The notes under the pieces were generated by a model that did not search any database, was not told where the DNA came from, and was given only the letters and a program-made list of their open reading frames with translations. Shown here piece by piece: positions 32,533 through 45,577 of a stretch of 64,000 nt of DNA (position 1 is the first letter of the stretch; each line of letters begins with the position of its first letter). A program made the translations under genes and the position numbers. The stretch spans positions 7,502,001 to 7,566,000 of the forward strand of contig CP053156.1 in the NCBI GenBank assembly GCA_014607495.2, given 5' to 3'. Origin of the DNA: Carposina sasakii (taxonomy: Eukaryota; Arthropoda; Insecta; Lepidoptera; Carposinidae).

Positions 32533-33562
32533 CAAGAGTCAATTGGTCGTCATATGGATTAAACATAAACGGTGAACAGCTAACGCATCTGCGCTTTGCC
32601 GACGACATCGTAATCCTGTCAGAATCTCACCAAGAACTGCAACACATGCTCACCTCACTAGACGAAGCTAGCAAAAAAATAGGATTGCACATGAACCTCT
32701 CCAAAACAAAAGTAATGACGAGCGGAGAAGAGATCCCAATAACTCTAAATAGTACTAAAATAGAATATGTTAGCGAGTATATATATTTGGGTCAACTGAT
32801 AGCATTCCACGATGCCACCACAAAGGAAATAGATCGTAGAATAGCCAACTCGTGGAAGAAATACTGGGCAAACAAGGATATATTCAAAAGTCGTTTACCA
32901 ATACACCTGAAAAAAACGCTTGATGGATAACACAATACTACCATCCTTACTCTATGGATGTCAGACATGGGCACTGACTAGAAATCTCGTACAGAAGATT
33001 GTCACCTTCCAAAGGGCGGCAGAGCGCTCGATGATGGGTCTCAAACTAAAAGACAAAATCAGACACGTAGAGATACGACAAAAGACAAAAGTCATTGACG
33101 CAGCTAAGATGCTCTGCAGACTGAAGTGGAGGTGGGCCCGGACATCTCGCGCGAGCTACAGACGGCAGGTGGAGCGAACGCGTCGTACACTGGTATCCTA
33201 GAGATGCGACCAGAGCGAGAGGACGACCCCGAAGGAGATGGTGCGATGACGTGGTAGAGGTTGCCGGTGCTACCTGGACCCGCACAGTACAACAACGACA
33301 CACATGGAAAAACATGGAGGAGGCCTTTACCCAACTTTGGGTGCCCTAATATAATAAATATTTCAATATTGTAATTTTTATAATTTTAATTTTAATTAAA
33401 TATATATTGAAGTAAATTGTAATTGTAACTAGTAGCTATATTTTTACTATGAATAATAATATAAATAATATGCATGTATTTAATTAATTTTATTAATAAT
33501 ATGGAAATTTGTAGTGTTAATGATATAGGGAAATAAAGGCTATTTTATTTTATTTATTTATT
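32533..33562 (+). mobile_element. 5'-truncated RTE-type fragment inside gypsy copy 2
   Basis: Flanked by TAAGACAATGA at 32522-32532 and 33563-33573. ORF open to 32930, then shifted by an extra A in 'gaaaaaacgc' and by other small changes. Confidence 0.87.
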
Positions 33563-34877
33563 TAAGACAATGAGTAGAACCTTCAAAAATAAAATTTAAA
33601 TCTAAATAACCTAACGAATACATGCGCTGACCACCAGCCGCAGTTACAAAAATATTATCGGCGGTCTTAATGTTAAGACCCCTATCAACAAAAACCTTAT
33701 GAAAGTTATCACCTAAAATGGTGATTGCTGAACCTGAATCTAATAGACCCTGTAGCTCGATATCAGGATAGCCTTCAAATCCAACCTTAACATAAGGACG
33801 AACGTCACCACAGGAATTTTATTAAAGATAGTGGCCACCCTATAAGACTGGAAAAAATTACGTATTGTACTTAGCCAGTTTGACCATTCCTCGCGATCAA
33901 ACTTAGGTGGACTGGGCGACGCACTATCGTTGACTAGTTTTTTGACTGTGACGCAACACCCTTACATTTAGGACAATTACTAATGGCGACACCTTTTTCG
34001 CCACATACCCTGCATACTAATGTCTTTGCACAAGTAGGACAATTTAAAATAGAAAACCCGTCTAAACCGCATTTAAAACATTTCAATTTTCTTGAGGAAC
34101 CTAATGAATTGATTGCATTACATTTATTAATATGTTTATTATTATTAAAATTACTACGACCCTTGCTAGACTGGTCATAACCATAGGCAAATTCAGGTGC
34201 AACCTTAGAAGATAGTGATGTCGACGGTTCCACAAAATCCGCCGAACGAGCCATAACAGTCTCGTACCTCTTGCAGATGGTACGCAATTGCATAACTGAA
34301 TTAACCTCAGTTGATGTAGCTAAAACATTTGAATAGCAAGGTCTAATATTATTAAGTAAAATTTCCAATTTATCCTCTTCCGAAATAGGTTTTGACAAAC
34401 GACTAAACATGCCATGCATAATCGCAATGTATATCGACATGCTCTCTGACCTACCCTGAGTGCGCTCCCTAATCTCCTTAAGCAGCTTGTAGTCGTAGTT
34501 AGGAATATCGAACTCCTCTTTCATAGAATCTACTAACTGCGACCAATCGGAGATATAATCTCGCACCGAGCGGAACCAGTGTAACGCGTTATCAGTAAGT
34601 AGTTCAGGCATCATTCTAAAAATACGGTCGTCCGCAACACCACGCGCTTTACGCAACTCCTCGAGTCGCATAAGGAAAGACCGAACACACGATTTTCCGT
34701 TAAACTTGAGCTTGAGGAGCTCGGATACATTATTGCGGTCGCATACCACCGTAATAGCAGGTGCAACGTCATTGCACTTGACACACGGCTCATCCTTCAC
34801 CGTAGGTAATGTAGGTGATGAAGGACCAGCCGAAGGATTCGGTGACAAGTATAATGTCGGGTTGCAGGCCGCGACAT
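33558..34877 (-). pseudogene. gag and pro of gypsy copy 2
   Basis: ATG at 34877; one g is missing just after it ('cgggttgc' against 'cggggttgc'), after which gag is open to TAG at 33934. The stop is immediately preceded by the heptamer A AAA AAC (33937-33943). The protease continues in the -1 frame but has a one-base loss near 33811. Confidence 0.83.
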
Positions 34878-35307
34878 CTTGATTTGATAAAAATTTTATT
34901 TAAATTTAAAAAATATGAAAAAGAGAATGTAAAAAAATTTAAAAAATTTAAAAAAACACCCCGAAGGTAGTACAAAAATAAAATCCGTTGAAAATAACGC
35001 AATATCTGGATAACTCGCTAAATGAAAAAGGTAGTGAGTGAAACAGAAGAAATAAATATATATATAAAGAATAAAAATACTTATATAATATGCGGACCTG
35101 TGAAAATAACGGGTACCCAATTTCTTCCAACAACCCCAAAATAAGGGTTGGAGTCTATTGGGTCGCAGTATTTCACCGGGCGTGCCAGGCCGCGAGCACT
35201 ACTGCTATGATATAAAAAAAAAATACACAAAGCTGCAAAAGTACACAAGATAATAAATATGACTCACCAATCACCTAGAAACCAGGATCAATGTTATATA
35301 ATAAAAA

Positions 35308-35320
35308 CGAGTGGGCGCCA
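35308..35320 (-). other. Primer binding site, copy 2
   Basis: TGGCGCCCACTCG next to LTR 3. Confidence 0.65.
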
Positions 35321-35321
35321 A

Positions 35322-37024
35322 TGAAACGCTGTCCCCTTCTTCCCCTATTACAGGCAAGAAGTGGACAGGTCCAGTTAATGAATTTAAACAAAAGAAAAAC
35401 AACGGTAAAACTAAGTGATTAAAATAAAAAAAAACAATTTTTTGAACACGAGACTAATTTATTAAAGTAACGCGATAACAGGTCGTGGGTGACTAATCCT
35501 GGTTTCTCCGATAAATATTAAAATTGTTTACAAGGTAGGCACGTAACTTTGGCGAGACGTATCCCCGTAGCAGCCGAGGCAGTGATGCGAAATGTCCGCC
35601 GGGATGCTCGGCAATCCTTGGAATACTCCAAATTCAATCCAATTCCGAACGAAATCCAATTCCGAACGAAATCCAATTCCGAACGAATTCCAAATCTGGA
35701 CGAAATCCAAATCCGAACTAAATCCTAATCCGGACGTAATCCAAACGTAATCGCCACCGAACCTGGAATTTGACAGATCCGTGTAAGGCCGTGTGCCTCT
35801 TTCCAAATCTGCCAATCGGGTAACGTCTCCAAATAACAACTCAATACAATTAATATTATCCGATTGGCAGAGACATTTACAAAAGGAAAAAAAAAACAAA
35901 AGGGAGCTGAGTAGAAAAAAAATAATCCGAATATTCAGATTTAGCAATGAAAAAAAATTAAGAAAAAAGGTAGAAGGTAACTACAAATAATATTTGCAAT
36001 CTGAATATTCGGAATAGGCGTTGGGAAAAAAAACACAATAAATAATACTCAATAATATAAAATACATTAGATTATATAAATACAGAATAAAATAAATATA
36101 TACCTATAATTACGAATAATATTATAGAAGAGGGTAGTTATAGGTGCGTAGCTGGTACCTTGGAATCCGGATTATTACATAATAATTCCTTCTTATTTAC
36201 CTTTGATTTCAATTAAATACGTTCGTATTTAGGGCTAAACTCAAATATGAACTTAACTCAAGGCTTCCACTAAAATAACGGTCATATTAAAATTGTGAGG
36301 TAGTCAAATAATCTAGATTCCGTCGCAGTACTAAGTGAATTCTAACTAAAATCTAAAATAACAATTAAATAATGGCATTCGTGGATAGCGAATTAGAAAT
36401 ACGTATACAATTTATAATTAGGTAGCTATAACACGGTCAGCTAATGAGATATAGTAGCTATCCAGAATCCAGACCAACGATAAGTGCTAGAACACTATTT
36501 AGCACAGCATAGAATATATAAACATTTTAACGAAGCTACAACGCACCTATAATTGCTACACGAAATAAATAGATAAAATATAGCTATATATATTCACTCA
36601 CTTACCTAGTTCGAAGTGGCGACACTTATCACAGATTAAATTATTGAGTTGCACTATGGCGACTATTTGAATTGCACAACAGCAGAAAGTAATATTTATA
36701 ATAGGTAAGGAACGAGGAATTAACTTAGGCTTCAAATAGTTCCTAATCCTTTGACACAAGCTTTGGTAATGAGCGACCGCGCGATCGAGGCAACAGGCCT
36801 TCTGTCTGTCCTTCGGCCGCACGGTTATTGACCTCAGCCTAGAATGGCCTTGCCATTGGTTAAAATTTTGATGTCCCCGTTCGGCGTGAATTTTAGAGAT
36901 TTTATTACCATAAAAGGTAATCTTGGTGCCAAAAAGACGAAATTCCGGCTAGACTGGCAACGCCCAAAACGTTTTTGAAATATAACGACGGCACCATGTC
37001 GCGGGAATTTTGAACAACGCGACA
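35322..37024 (-). repeat. LTR 3 (shared by copies 2 and 3)
   Basis: TGAAACG...CGCGACA, 1703 bp. Confidence 0.9.
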
Positions 37025-37039
37025 TTGCCCCCCCTCGAC
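37025..37039 (-). other. Polypurine tract, copy 3
   Basis: GTCGAGGGGGGGCAA upstream of the LTR on the minus strand. Confidence 0.75.
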
Positions 37040-37619
37040 AGAAAGGTTTTTAGGCGTAGAAGACGACGACAAAACCGCCAAGGACGAAGGAGTAAAAAAA
37101 CCTCGGAAACACTCATCAACATACATACGATCCATACATACCATCATCAATCATACATCATATTCATACTATGTGTGAGTTGCTGAAATTGCAATCACAC
37201 TTACTCTGACACAATAGAGATCAGAACTAGAATATTGTTAGGCTGACTCATGATAAGTGATCCTAGCACGAATTTTTGTCCTTAACGATAAGATTCGAGA
37301 ACAATATAGCGATGCCCAGAAGATTAAATATATTAGTTAGGTGCAGGGTCACTAACCGCCCTGCTGCGTTTGATGAGGCCTTAATTAAAAGAAAATTAAG
37401 GTATGAAGAAAAAAAATGGCTTATTTAACAAGTCATCATCCGCTTGAGTGATAAGGCTTTGGGTTGACCTTCCTAAAATACCAAATCTTCGACAACCACC
37501 ATTGATCTCGAACTCGCTGCCAATCTAATTACTCTCGAATAAAATTCCAAAATCACGCTAAACCTATTAAGAAATGAAAGCAAGAAAGTAATAATAAAGA
37601 AAAAATTATAAATGAAAAA

Positions 37620-40482
37620 TTATATAGAATTATTAGACAATCTAAAATCTTTAATATGCCAATCCCCAATACTCTTCCCAGACATATCTTGTAAAGTAAA
37701 CACAAGTGAAGATTTCTTAGCGATTATCTTACACTTTTGAAATTTAGGAGCTAATTTCTTAGCAAAATGAGCACCTTTATCGCTTAAGAAATAAGTACGT
37801 TTCCAAACTATATCACCCACATTGTACACTGCTTGTTTCCTACGCAAATTGTAACGCCTCGCATTCTTTTCGTGGCTGTGGAATAACGCCAACTGAACGT
37901 CGTTAAAGATCTTCGATAACTCGCCTATATTCTCAACATATTCATCGCGAGGCCTGAAAATTACATCATTTGGATTTATATCCGATGCAGACTCATAAAA
38001 CGAACCGCTGGAAACCAATTCTCTGCCATAGACTAGAAAAGACGGCGTATACTTAGTCGATTCATTGACTGAATTATTAAGTGCGAATTGAATTTTAGGG
38101 AGATGGACATCCCATGTGCGATGATCATCGTTGATATAAGATGATATAGCTGTGACAATGGTTTTGTTATAACGTTCAACGGTATTAACCTGTGGGGTAT
38201 ACTTTGGAGTAAAATTAATATTAGGAACTTTATATTTAAGAAACTATTATTCAATTCCTTACTGATAAACTGACAACCATTATCTAACACAACATACTGC
38301 GGCACTCCGTGTACTAAAAAAACTCCATCTTCAAGATACTTCGTTACAGCTGCAGCTGTTGCGCGCCTTAATGGAAACAAAATACTATACTTAGAAAAAC
38401 AACAACATACTACAAAAAGGTAAGAATGCTGTTTTCGAGAAACCGGTAACGGACCTACTAAATCGATAGATATCATTTGGAAAGGACGAATACACTCTTT
38501 AGCCTTGCCCATGAGACCCAGCGTGTTGTGTGATGGCGCCTTATATGCTAAACAGACGTCACACCCAGCGCAGAAGGTAACGGTATCTTTATACATACCA
38601 GGCCAGTAGTATCTTAGACAAAGTCTTTTGTATGTTTTGAAAATCCCGAAGTGAGCACAAGTCGGTTCTGCGTGATTAGACTTTAAAATATTTGCCCTTT
38701 CCTCCTGATAAATGACTTCTTTCCATTCAAATTCAGAGACCAAAGCATTATTACTACACATATAACGATACAACTTTCCATCACGGATATTGTAATTAGG
38801 AAAACTAGAAGGAGAATTTAAGCAACCATTAAAAATATTAAGATACCACTCGTCGGTCGTAACGGGTGGCACTATAGGTTTTACAGAAATAGCAGCTAAC
38901 TGAGGTGCACGGGACAAGGCATCCGGAATGACGTTATCTTTGCCCTTACGATGAACAATGACGAAATCAAATCCTGACAATCTAACCCCCCAACGAGCCA
39001 AGCGACCTGTAGGATTTGATAAGGACAAAAACCACTTCAACGCTGAATGATCAGTGATGACGGTGAATGTTTTCCCGTTCTCAATATAGCATCGCCAATG
39101 CTCCAAAGCCACAAGTACTGCAAGTGCTTCTCGTTCTGTAACGCTGTAATTGCGTTCAGCACCCGACAGTGATCTGCTCATGAAAGCGATTGGACGTTCA
39201 ATACCATCTACCATTTGAGTCAACATGCCGCCTATACCATAATTACTGGCATCAGTGTGAACCTGAAATGGTAATTCAAATTTTGGACAACTAAGTATGG
39301 GAGTACTCCCTAAACAACTTTTTAACTTCTGAAACGAATTTTCAGCTTCCTCGGTCCACTTGAAAGGTGGTGCATTTTTCCTTGATGACGTTAAGGCATT
39401 TAATGGACCAGCAATAGTGCTGAATTGAGGAATGAAACGACGATACCACGAAGCTGTACCTAAAAATCGCTTCACCTCCTTTTTTGATGTAGGCGTAGCG
39501 AACTGCAATATAGCCTCAACCTTTTCTGGATCAGTACGAAGACCTCTCGCATCTATAACGTAGCCTAGATACTTCAAATTGTCACGAAAGAATTGACATT
39601 TTTCATAATTAATAGTTAAATTAGCCCCGGTAAGCTTTTTAAGAACCCTCAGAAGTAAGTAAACATGTTCCTCAAAAGTGCTGCTAACAACAATTATGTC
39701 ATCTAAATAACAAAAAACCCTTTGCTCGAATTCTGGACCAAATAAGGTATCCACCAGCCTCTGTTGAGTTGCTGGTGCGTTAGTAAGCCCAAAAGGCATA
39801 ACATTAAATTGAAAAGTCCCTCTACCAGGAACATAAAAAGAAGTTTTTTCTCGATCTGCAGCGCGTAACGGAACCTGCCAAAATGCTTTAGATAAATCAA
39901 TAGAACTCAAATATCTAGCGTCTCTAAGGTTATCAAGAATTTCGGAGATGTAAGGTAAACTATAAGCATCCTTCTTAGTTAACGAATTTAATTTACGACT
40001 GTCCAGACAAAAACGAGGCTTGCCATCCTTTTTTCCAACGACTAGCACCGGGAAGACCAAGGACTCTCGCCAGGTGATATGACCTTCAAACGTAACATCT
40101 CGTCAACCTGTTCTGCGACTATCCTCTGCTTCTCCGGCGATAGACGGTAACACCGCTGTCTGATTGGCTCGGCGTCGCCTGTATCTATACAGTGGGTAAC
40201 AATATTAGTTCTACCTAAACCTTTACAAGACTCAGAAATTTGAAGAAATTGGTTAGTGACATTATCTGCTAACTCCTTCTCGACTTGAGATAATGAATCA
40301 TACGGCTGCAGATGAGTAGCTTCCATATCTAAATGCGATATGGTAGAGAATTGAAATTTATTAAAAGTAGTAAAATTAATTTTAGGTAAGTATTTAGGAC
40401 AAATAGAGAATGTAGACCAAAAGTCTACACCTAGAATAAGTGGTGAATCCACTTGTGGAATAATGAAAGCCCTAAGACAATG
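37620..40482 (-). pseudogene. pol, copy 3, two frameshifts
   Basis: RT-RNase H-integrase in three open parts: 40452-40042 (start through the ESPWSS motif), 40060-38033 (RT catalytic region to integrase core) and 38018-37620 (integrase C-part). One g is missing near 40052 ('ccgggaag' against 'ccggggaag') and one base near 38246 ('aaactatt' against 'aaacatatt'). Otherwise as copies 4 and 5. Confidence 0.88.
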
Positions 40483-40483
40483 A

Positions 40484-41511
40484 CAAGAGTCAATTGGTCG
40501 TCATATGGATTAAACATAAACGGTGAACAGCTAACGCATCTGCGCTTTGCCGACGACATCGTAATCCTGTCAGAATCTCACCAAGAACTGCAACACATGC
40601 TCACCTCACTAGACGAAGCTAGCAAAAAAATAGGATTGCACATGAACCTCTCCAAAACAAAAGTAATGACGAGCGGAGAAGAGATCCCAATAACTCTAAA
40701 TAGTACTAAAATAGAATATGTTAGCGAGTATATATATTTGGGTCAACTGATAGCATTCCACGATGCCACCACAAAGGAAATAGATCGTAGAATAGCCAAC
40801 TCGTGGAAGAAATACTGGGCAAACAAGGATATATTCAAAAGTCGTTTACCAATACACCTGAAAAAACGCTTGATGGATAACACAATACTACCATCCTTAC
40901 TCTATGGATGTCAGACATGGGCACTGACTAGAAATCTCGTACAGAAGATTGTCACCTTCCAAAGGGCGGCAGAGCGCTCGATGATGGGTCTCAAACTAAA
41001 AGACAAAATCAGACACGTAGAGATACGACAAAAGACAAAAGTCATTGACGCAGCTAAGATGCTCTGCAGACTGAAGTGGAGGTGGGCCGGACATCTCGCG
41101 CGAGCTACAGACGGCAGGTGGAGCGAACGCGTCGTACACTGGTATCCTAGAGATGCGACCAGAGCGAGAGGACGACCCCGAAGGAGATGGTGCGATGACG
41201 TGGTAGAGGTTGCCGGTGCTACCTGGACCCGCACAGTACAACAACGACACACATGGAAAAACATGGAGGAGGCCTTTACCCAACTTTGGGTGCCCTAATA
41301 TAATAAATATTTCAATATTGTAATTTTTATAATTTTAATTTTAATTAAATATATATTGAAGTAAATTGTAATTGTAACTAGTAGCTATATTTTTACTATG
41401 AATAATAATATAAATAATATGCATGTATTTAATTAATTTTATTAATAATATGGAAATTTGTAGTGTTAATGATATAGGGAAATAAAGGCTATTTTATTTT
41501 ATTTATTTATT
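40484..41511 (+). mobile_element. 5'-truncated RTE-type fragment inside gypsy copy 3
   Basis: TSD TAAGACAATGA at 40473-40483 and 41512-41522. The coding remnant is open to 41298 and identical in content to that of copy 5. Confidence 0.9.
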
Positions 41512-42830
41512 TAAGACAATGAGTAGAACCTTCAAAAATAAAATTTAAATCTAAATAACCTAACGAATACATGCGCTGACCACCAGCCGCAGTTACAAAA
41601 ATATTATCGGCGGTCTTAATGTTAAGACCCCTATCAACAAAAACCTTATGAAAGTTATCACCTAAAATGGTGATTGCTGAACCTGAATCTAATAGACCCT
41701 GTAGCTCGATATCAGGATAGCCTTCAAATCCAACCTTAACATAAGGACGAACGTCACCAACAGGAATTTTATTAAAGATAGTGGCCACCCTATAAGACTG
41801 GAAAAAATTACGTATTGTACTTAGCCAGTTTGACCATTCCTCGCGATCAAACTTAGGTGGACTGGGTCGACGCACTATCGTTGACTAGTTTTTTTGACTG
41901 TGACGCAACACCCTTACATTTAGGACAATTACTAATGGCGACACCTTTTTCGCCACATACCCTGCATACTAATGTCTTTGCACAAGTAGGACAATTTAAA
42001 ATAGAAAACCCGTCTAAACCGCATTTAAAACATTTCAATTTTCTTGAGGAACCTAATGAATTGATTGCATTACATTTATTAATATTGTTATTATTATTAA
42101 AATTACTACGACCCTTGCTAGACTGGTCATAACCATAGGCAAATTCAGGTGCAACCTTAGAAGATAGTGATGTCGACGGTTCCACAAAATCCGCCGAACG
42201 AGCCATAACAGTCTCGTACCTCTTGCAGATGGTACGCAATTGCATAACTGAATTAACCTCAGTTGATGTAGCTAAAACATTTGAATAGCAAGGTCTAATA
42301 TTATTAAGTAAAATTTCCAATTTATCCTCTTCCGAAATAGGTTTTGACAAACGACTAAACATGCCATGCATAATCGCAATGTATATCGACATGCTCTCTG
42401 ACCTACCCTGAGTGCGCTCCCTAATCTCCTTAAGCAGCTTGTAGTCGTAGTTAGGAATATCGAACTCCTCTTTCATAGAATCTACTAACTGCGACCAATC
42501 GGAGATATAATCTCGCACCGAGCGGAACCAGTGTAACGCGTTATCAGTAAGTAGTTCAGGCATCATTCTAAAAATACGGTCGTCCGCAACACCACGCGCT
42601 TTACGCAACTCCTCGAGTCGCATAAGGAAAGACCGAACACACGATTTTCCGTTAAACTTGAGCTTGAGGAGCTCGGATAAATTATTGCGATCGCATACCA
42701 CCGTAATAGAAGGTGCAACGTCATTGCACTTGACACACGGCTCATCCTTCACCGTAGGTAATGTAGGTGATGAAGGACCAGCCGAAGGATTCGGTGACAA
42801 GTATAATGTCGGGGTTGCAGGCCGCGACAT
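41507..42830 (-). pseudogene. gag-pro of gypsy copy 3, frameshifted
   Basis: Gag open from ATG 42830 through the knuckles and across a seven-A run (41889-41895), then shifted by one extra base ('gggtcgacg' against 'gggcgacg' near 41867). The protease part is open in another frame, 41875-41507. The seven-A run fuses gag to pro directly, unlike copies 1, 2 and 5. Confidence 0.85.
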
Positions 42831-43258
42831 CTTGATTTGATAAAAATTTTATTTAAATTTAAAAATATGAAAAAGAGAATGTAAAAAAATTAAAAAAATT
42901 TAAAAAAAACACCCCGAAGGTAGTACAAAAATAAAATCCGTTGAAAATAACGCAATATCTGGATAACTCGCTAAATGAAAAAGGTAGTGAGTGAAACAGA
43001 AGAAATAAATATATATATAAAGAATAAAAATACTTATATAATATGCGGACCTGTGAAAATAACGGGTACCCAATTTCTTCCAACAACCCCAAAATAAGGG
43101 TTGGAGTCTATTGGGTCGCAGTATTTCACCGGGCGTGCCAGGCCGCGAGCACTACTGCTATGATATAAAAAAAATACACAAAGCTGCAAAAGTACACAAG
43201 ATAATAAATATGACTCACCAATCACCTAGAAACCAGGATCAATGTTATATAATAAAAA

Positions 43259-43271
43259 CGAGTGGGCGCCA
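43259..43271 (-). other. Primer binding site, copy 3
   Basis: TGGCGCCCACTCG, separated from LTR 4 by one base. Confidence 0.65.
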
Positions 43272-43272
43272 A

Positions 43273-44978
43273 TGAAACGCTGTCCCCTTCTTCCCCTATT
43301 ACAGGCAAGAAGTGGACAGGTCCAGTTAATGAATTTAAACAAAAGAAAAACAACGGTAAAACTAAGTGATTAAAATAAAAAAAAACAATTTTTTGAACAC
43401 GAGACTAATTTATTAAAGTAACGCGATAACAGGTCGTGGGTGACTAATCCTGGTTTCTCCGATAAATATTAAAATTGTTTACAAGGTAGGCACGTAACTT
43501 TGGCGAGACGTATCCCCGGTAGCAGCCGAGGCAGTGATGCGAAATGTCCGCCGGGATGCTCGGCAATCCTTGGAATACTCCAAATTCAATCCAATTCCGA
43601 ACGAAATCCAATTCCGAACGAAATCCAATTCCGAACGAATTCCAATCTGGACGAAATCCAAATCCGAACTAAATCCTAATCCGGACGTAATCCAAACGTA
43701 ATCGCCACCGAACCTGGAATTTGACAGATCCGGTGTAAGGCCGTGTGCCTCTTTCCAAATCTGCCAATCGGGTAACGTCTCCAAATAACAACTCAATACA
43801 ATTAATATTATCCGATTGGCAGAGACATTTACAAAAGGAAAAAAAAAAAACAAAAGGGAGCTAAGTAGAAAAAAAATAATCCGAATATTCAGATTTAGCA
43901 ATGAAAAAAAATTAAGAAAAAAGGTAGAAGGTAACTACAAATAATATTTGCAATCTGAATATTCGGAATAGGCGTTGGGAAAAAAAACACAATAAATAAT
44001 ACTCAATAATATAAAATACATTAGATTATATAAATACAGAATAAAATAAATATATACCTATAATTACGAATAATATTATAGAAGAGGGTAGTTATAGGTG
44101 CGTAGCTGGTACCTTGGAATCCGGATTATTACATAATAATTCCTTCTTATTTACCTTTGATTTCAATTAAATACGTTCGTATTTAGGGCTAAACTCAAAT
44201 ATGAACTTAACTCAAGGCTTCCACTAAAATAACGGTCATATTAAAATTGTGAGGTAGTCAAATAATCTAGATTCCGTCGCAGTACTAAGTGAATTCTAAC
44301 TAAAATCTAAAATAACAATTAAATAATGGCATTCGTGGATAGCGAATTAGAAATACGTATACAATTTATAATTAGGTAGCTATAACACGGTCAGCTAATG
44401 AGATATAGTAGCTATCCAGAATCCAGACCAACGATAAGTGCTAGAACACTATTTAGCACAGCATAGAATATATAAACATTTTAACGAAGCTACAACGCAC
44501 CTATAATTGCTACACGAAATAAATAGATAAAATATAGCTATATATATTCACTCACTTACCTAGTTCGAAGTGGCGACACTTATCACAGATTAAATTATTG
44601 AGTTGCACTATGGCGACTATTTGAATTGCACAACAGCAGAAAGTAATATTTATAATAGGTAAGGAACGAGGAATTAACTTAGGCTTCAAATAGTTCCTAA
44701 TCCTTTGACACAAGCTTTGGTAATGAGCGACCGCGCGATCGAGGCAACAGGCCTTCTGTCTGTCCTTCGGCCGCACGGTTATTGACCTCAGCCTAGAATG
44801 GCCTTGCCATTGGTTAAAATTTTGATGTCCCCGTTCGGCGTGAATTTTAGAGATTTTATTACCATAAAAGGTAATCTTGGTGCCAAAAAGACGAAATTCC
44901 GGCTAGACTGGCAACGCCCAAAACGTTTTTGAAATATAACGACGGCACCATGTCGCGGGAATTTTGAACAACGCGACA
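43273..44978 (-). repeat. LTR 4 (shared by copies 3 and 4)
   Basis: TGAAACG...CGCGACA, 1706 bp, long for a gypsy LTR. It contains about eight degenerate units of the type ATCCAATTCCGAACGAA (about 43585-43705) and two long-range inverted repeats (detailed under LTR 5). No convincing ORF. Confidence 0.92.
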
Positions 44979-44993
44979 TTGCCCCCCCTCGAC
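44979..44993 (-). other. Polypurine tract, copy 4
   Basis: GTCGAGGGGGGGCAA immediately upstream of LTR 4 on the minus strand. Confidence 0.75.
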
Positions 44994-45577
44994 AGAAAGG
45001 TTTTTTAGGCGTAGAAGACGACGACAAAACCGCCAAGGACGAAGGAGTAAAAAAAAAACCTCGGAAACACTCATCAACATACATACGATCCATACATACC
45101 ATCATCAATCATACATCATATTCATACTATGTGTGAGTTGCTGAAATTGCAATCACACTTACTCTGACACAATAGAGATCAGAACTAGAATATTGTTAGG
45201 CTGACTCATGATAAGTGATCCTAGCACGAATTTTTGTCCTTAACGATAAGATTCGAGAACAATATAGCGATGCCCAGAAGATTAAATATATTAGTTAGGT
45301 GCAGGGTCACTAACCGCCCTGCTGCGTTTGATGAGGCCTTAATTAAAAGAAAATTAAGGTATGAAGAAAAAAAATGGCTTATTTAACAAGTCATCATCCG
45401 CTTGAGTGATAAGGCTTTGGGTTGACCTTCCTAAAATACCAAATCTTCGACAACCACCATTGATCTCGAACTCGCTGCCAATCTAATTACTCTCGAATAA
45501 AATTCCAAAATCACGCTAAACCTATTAAGAAATGAAAGCAAGAAAGTAATAATAAAGAAAAAATTATAAATGAAAAA
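44994..45577 (-). other. Non-coding stretch between pol stop and polypurine tract, copy 4
   Basis: About 580 bases without an env-like frame or other gene. The same stretch is present in all copies (e.g. 37040-37619, 54038-54619, 61994-62575). Confidence 0.7.

Noticed and set aside
43259..43271. A tRNA gene at the GGGCGCCA sequence
   Set aside because: Only the primer-binding complement is present; no tRNA body surrounds it.
43479..43901. Apparent repeat protein (SDLDFV/SELDFV units) on the minus strand of the LTR
   Set aside because: It is the translation of the short tandem DNA repeats; length and frame vary between LTRs and there is no start context.
44994..45577. Search for an env gene after pol
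   Set aside because: No open frame, signal peptide or membrane segment is present in this interval in any copy.
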